Assembly (NCBI GenBank): GCA_017303675.1
Contig: JAFLBX010000002.1
Span: 881,091-945,090, forward strand
Source of the DNA: Ignavibacteria bacterium
Lineage (GTDB): Bacteria; Bacteroidota; Ignavibacteria; Tepidaquicellales; OLB5
Direction of reading: 5' to 3'
DNA length: 64,000 nucleotides
This document shows positions 61,383 to 64,000 of the stretch, one piece after another. A program made the position numbers and the translations under genes. Each line of letters begins with the position of its first letter. Position 1 is the first letter of the stretch. A model generated the notes under the pieces. The model ran no database searches and was not told the DNA's origin. It saw nothing but the letters and a program-made list of their open reading frames with translations.

Positions 61383-61946
61383 TTATTTAACATAATGATT
61401 AACTACTATTCCGCATTCATATTTTACGGAATCTTCAAGCTTAAGCTGCATCTTGCTAGTAATATCATCAAATATTCTTTTACCATTGCCAAGAGCTGTT
61501 GGATTTATAAAAAGGTAATAGTCATCAATAAGATCTTCCTTAATAAGCGAGGATACAAATCCAGCTCCGCCGTAAACCATCAAACTGCTTCCCGGCTGAG
61601 ACTTTAACCTGTTAACCTCATCTTTAAGCTCACCTTTGGCAAGGGTTGTATTTTCCCATTTTGATTCACTTAAGGTTTTAGTGAATACAACCTTGGGAGT
61701 ATCTGTGAATTTTACTCCAGCCCAGTGTTCAGGGTTATCTTTATTTTCCTTTACTTTTTTCCAGTGTTCAATAAAGCCGTCAGTCATGTTTTTGCCAAGC
61801 AGAATTGTATCGACCGGTTCATTAAGTCCGGTAACGAAATCTTTCAGCTTATCATCCCAGTTCCATGTCATCCAGTCAAGCTCACCGTTTGGACCTGAGA
61901 CGAAACCGTCAATTGACATCTGGACCTGTAATATCAGTCTTTTCAT
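61383..61946 (-). CDS. RibD C-terminal/dihydrofolate reductase-like protein
   Basis: The 187-residue protein resembles the reductase domain of RibD (DUF-type 'dihydrofolate reductase family'): it starts LILQVQMSIDGFVSGPNGEL, has DTILLGKNMTDGF near 47-60, KVVFTKTLSES and SLMVYGGAGFVSSLIKEDL near 127-145. Such stand-alone members are reductases of unknown substrate. It belongs to the run of small enzymes and is 18 bp from the DinB gene. Confidence 0.85.
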   Translation of the reverse strand: MKRLILQVQMSIDGFVSGPNGELDWMTWNWDDKLKDFVTGLNEPVDTILLGKNMTDGFIEHWKKVKENKDNPEHWAGVKFTDTPKVVFTKTLSESKWENTTLAKGELKDEVNRLKSQPGSSLMVYGGAGFVSSLIKEDLIDDYYLFINPTALGNGKRIFDDITSKMQLKLEDSVKYECGIVVNHYVK

Positions 61947-61967
61947 TATTTTCCCTTTATTAATATT

Positions 61968-62381
61968 TTACATACCTTTTGGCTGAAGCATTCCGATCCT
62001 GTTGCCTTCGGAATCTGAAAATGCAATATAAAGTCCGACACCCGGGATATCATCCGGCTCACCTGCTTTAAACCCGCCGCCAATGATCTTGCCTCCAGCA
62101 TTTTCAACATCCTTCATTGAAGCACGAATATCCTCAACTGCTATAACCACAGTTGGATACTGCGCATCTTTCATTCTTTGGAAAAGGCCGCCGTTAATTA
62201 TGCCTTTTTGAGCTGGAAAGCCCTTTTCATCGGTTTCAGCAGTCTTTACTATAGTATAATTCCCCATTTCGGGTCCAAGTTTCTGCGCTTCCCAGCCAAA
62301 TGCTTTTGAATAAAAATCTGACATTCTGTCCCTGTCATCACAGGGTAATTCAAAGTGTACTACCGGATACATTTTTTTCAT
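61968..62381 (-). CDS. VOC-superfamily protein, first
   Basis: The 137-residue glyoxalase/bleomycin-resistance-like protein has HFELPCDDRDRMSDFYSKAF at the start and AFSDSEGNRIGMLQP at the C-terminus, giving H, possibly E metal-site features. The reaction is unknown; many act as lyases or isomerases. It is 22 bp from the RibD-like gene and probably in the same operon. Confidence 0.85.
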   Translation of the reverse strand: MKKMYPVVHFELPCDDRDRMSDFYSKAFGWEAQKLGPEMGNYTIVKTAETDEKGFPAQKGIINGGLFQRMKDAQYPTVVIAVEDIRASMKDVENAGGKIIGGGFKAGEPDDIPGVGLYIAFSDSEGNRIGMLQPKGM

Positions 62382-62442
62382 TTCAGTATATATTAATTGG
62401 TTTATGGATGATTAATTAGCTTACAATTGAAAATTAATAGTT

Positions 62443-62500
62443 GATATTTGATATTTGATATTTGATATTTGATATTTGGTATTTGGTATTTGATACTTGT
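62443..62500. repeat. GATATTT tandem repeat
   Basis: About eight consecutive 7-bp units, GATATTT then GGTATTT, lie between two VOC genes. It is a simple repeat likely to vary in length. Confidence 0.85.
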
Positions 62501-62503
62501 TAG

Positions 62504-62974
62504 CTAACTGATCATCGCATTTTCAAGTTCAATTATATCGAGCTTTCTCATCTTCATCATTGCCGCCATCATTTTATCTTTTTTCTCCTTATCAGGTGAT
62601 TTAAGCAGCTCTATAAATCTTTTAGGCACAATTTGCCATGATAAGCCGAATTTGTCTTTAAGCCATCCGCACTGGCTTTCCATTCCGCCATCTGTGAGCA
62701 TCTTCCAGTACCTGTCAACTTCCTGCTGATCTTCACAGAACACCATGAGTGATACAGCTTCGTTAAACTGGAAATGCGGACCGCCGTTTAGAGCCATAAA
62801 CTCTTCATCTTCTATTCTGAAATCAGCGGTTAAAGTTGCTCCTTCGGGTCCCCCCTGGTTAGGACCGTATTTTGTTACATTAGTAATTTCAAAATTTTTA
62901 AATACCTTTTGGTAATATTCCAATGCTTCATCAGCATTATAGTTGAACCAAAGGCAGGGTTTTACTTTTTTCAT
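62504..62974 (-). CDS. VOC-superfamily protein, PhnB-like
   Basis: The 156-residue protein begins KPCLWFNYNADEALEYYQKVF and contains FRIEDEEFMALNGGPHFQF and the C-terminal QSQCGWLKDKFGLSWQIVPK, as in the PhnB/3-demethylubiquinone-like clade of VOC proteins. The substrate is unknown. Confidence 0.87.
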   Translation of the reverse strand: MKKVKPCLWFNYNADEALEYYQKVFKNFEITNVTKYGPNQGGPEGATLTADFRIEDEEFMALNGGPHFQFNEAVSLMVFCEDQQEVDRYWKMLTDGGMESQCGWLKDKFGLSWQIVPKRFIELLKSPDKEKKDKMMAAMMKMRKLDIIELENAMIS

Positions 62975-63011
62975 AGCTGCTCCTTAAATTTATTCTTTTT
63001 GTTTAAAAATT

Positions 63012-63425
63012 TTATTTATTTTCCTGCGGGAACTGGCTTTCATCGCCATACATTATTTCCCATTGGTGTTTATCAAGATCTTCAAAAGCCCTGTAATACA
63101 TCCAGCCATAATCCTTGGGTTCAGTATATTCAACTCCTCCTGCAGCAATTGCTGCCTCAAGCATCGTATTCACTTCATCCCTGCTGTTAACGCTTATGCA
63201 GGTTATTACCTCTGTAGCTTTGGATGCATCCGAAATTGGCTTTTTAGTAAAGGTCTTAAACATTGATTCGGTTATAAGCATCGAATAAAAATTCTCGCCT
63301 ATTATCATGCAGGTTGCGTGCTCATCTGTGAACTTAGGATTAAAAGTGAATCCAAGTTTTGTAAAAAATTCAATTGATCTGTTGAGTTCCTTAACAGGTA
63401 AATTTACGAATATCTCTTTAGCCAT
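63012..63425 (-). CDS. VOC-superfamily protein, third
   Basis: The 137-residue protein begins EIFVNLPVKELNRSIEFFTK and ends GWMYYRAFEDLDKHQWEIMY, the typical start and end of a glyoxalase-like fold with the metal-ligand motif HQWE. It is the third VOC protein in this cluster. The substrate is unknown. Confidence 0.87.
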   Translation of the reverse strand: MAKEIFVNLPVKELNRSIEFFTKLGFTFNPKFTDEHATCMIIGENFYSMLITESMFKTFTKKPISDASKATEVITCISVNSRDEVNTMLEAAIAAGGVEYTEPKDYGWMYYRAFEDLDKHQWEIMYGDESQFPQENK

Positions 63426-63482
63426 TTTTTCTTAGTTTAAAAATGATAGTTTATTGTTGATTGTGGATAGTTGATGTTTGAT

Positions 63483-63552
63483 AGTTCATTATTCTTCGTT
63501 CATTGTTCATTGCTCATTGCTCATTGTTCATTGCTCATTGTTCATTGCTCAT
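63483..63552. repeat. TCATTGTTCATTGC tandem repeat
   Basis: Five or six degenerate 7- to 14-bp units of TCATTGTTCATTGC run between the third VOC gene and the MmcQ-like gene and reach into the stop region of the latter. They could vary in copy number. Confidence 0.85.
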
Positions 63553-63864
63553 TGGTTTTGCTGCTCCGAAGTATGATGTTGTAAGCGCATCAACCAGCGT
63601 ATTCTTTTTTACTTTCTTCAGCTCGATATGAGTCCACCCGTGTTTTCCCCATTTATTGGGTACAGGAAATATCACACCCGGATTGACGAGTGAAAAAACA
63701 TTCTGGTCAATTTCTGTAAGCTTGATTGTAGCAAGATTACGCTCAGTATTAAGTGTTGCAAAAATTTTTCCTTTAACCCTGAATGAAGTTTTATCAAAGT
63801 GCGGCATTTCAACTGCCTCAGGCAGAGATAATGCGATCTCACGGAATGTTTCTGTTTTGATCAT
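63535..63864 (-). CDS. MmcQ/YjbR family protein
   Basis: The 109-residue protein has the pattern REIALSLPEAVEMPHFDKTSFRV followed by FATLNTERNLATIKL and NKWGKHGWTHIELKKV, typical of the MmcQ/YjbR domain (DUF419), a small DNA-binding-like fold. Its stop lies within the tandem repeats. It belongs to the cluster of small stand-alone proteins. Confidence 0.87.
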   Translation of the reverse strand: MIKTETFREIALSLPEAVEMPHFDKTSFRVKGKIFATLNTERNLATIKLTEIDQNVFSLVNPGVIFPVPNKWGKHGWTHIELKKVKKNTLVDALTTSYFGAAKPMSNEQ

Positions 63865-63878
63865 AATTATTGACGAAA

Positions 63879-64000
63879 TTAGCTCTTAAGTTTTACCAGG
63901 CACTCCATATCAGTATCGCCGTGATATATTTCAAGGCAATAGCCGTGTGGATCGAGTCCAGGCTCTTTCAGCAGTTCCTGAAAAGTAATACCAACAAGTT
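63879..64000 (-). CDS. partial protein, C-terminal 39 residues (possibly VOC-like)
   Basis: The final 122 bp encode the end of a minus-strand gene whose start lies beyond the window: LVGITFQELLKEPGLDPHGY followed by CLEIYHGDTDMECLVKLKS and a stop at 63879. The DPHGYCLEIYH part resembles the last strand of VOC proteins, consistent with the cluster, but the fragment is too short to be sure. It is 15 bp upstream of the MmcQ-like gene. Confidence 0.6.
   Translation of the reverse strand, partial: LVGITFQELLKEPGLDPHGYCLEIYHGDTDMECLVKLKS

Overview
The window comes from a bacterium of the Bacteroidota/Chlorobi superphylum, most likely Ignavibacteria-like. Three secreted proteins end in the type IX secretion (T9SS) sorting domain with the 'NYPNPFNP' motif. 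A DUF4835/PorD-type protein and a PorV-like barrel lie next to each other, two DUF5683 proteins are present, and the non-coding DNA is full of short palindromic repeats. Base composition is moderate to low GC, with a clearly AT-richer block at about 10.7-16.3 kb. This placement is inference from gene content, not from a marker-gene tree.

Layout. 0-8.7 kb, mostly minus strand: housekeeping genes ribH, a PHP phosphoesterase, a tRNA with CAT anticodon, rluD, lspA, a DksA-type zinc-finger protein and ileS. 8.7-10.75 kb: a non-coding repeat field with two ~650-bp tandem copies carrying small REP-like palindromes. 10.75-16.3 kb, plus strand and AT-rich: an accessory island with a two-gene cassette bracketed by near-identical hairpins, a solitary HNH_5 nuclease, and a four-gene cassette (two related winged-helix-like proteins, a ParA-type ATPase and a RelA/SpoT nucleotidyltransferase). 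The last is the best candidate for an undescribed system in the window. 16.3-20 kb: metB-hom under a SAM-I-type riboswitch. The hom gene carries repeat-derived in-frame insertions, and its 3' end is duplicated next to the island.

20-32 kb: two tandem acyl desaturases, a pair of paralogous small proteins around a long helical protein, a T9SS-exported propeller, a TPR protein, a lipoprotein, two further T9SS cargo proteins (one an endonuclease I) and ispE. 32.8-46 kb, minus strand: a DUF5683-truA-DUF5683 operon, dsbD, a RAYT (REP-associated tyrosine transposase) with its own REP palindromes, a beta-helix/ion-channel fusion, pyk behind a membrane-anchored Mrr-like protein, a propeller lipoprotein and a 50-residue membrane protein. 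46-55.7 kb: an 83-residue protein with nadE, two secreted hypotheticals, a subtilase with calcium-loop insertions, a solitary rpsR, a secreted SNase and tatD. 55.7-64 kb: a lipoprotein, an outer-membrane barrel, PorD-like and PorV-like T9SS components, a nucleotidyltransferase with a small partner, and a run of small stand-alone enzymes (DUF1801, SRPBCC, DinB, DHFR-like, three VOC, MmcQ/YjbR), ending in a partial gene.

How the genes connect. LspA processes the lipoproteins seen here, and DsbD supplies reductant to the envelope. PorD-like and PorV-like proteins fit the export of the T9SS-tagged proteins. The SAM riboswitch couples metB-hom to methionine status. The transposase at 38.8 kb carries the same 13-bp palindrome found at 5.3 kb, which suggests one RAYT shapes part of the local repeat landscape. 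All functions are read from motifs and context; no database search was run.
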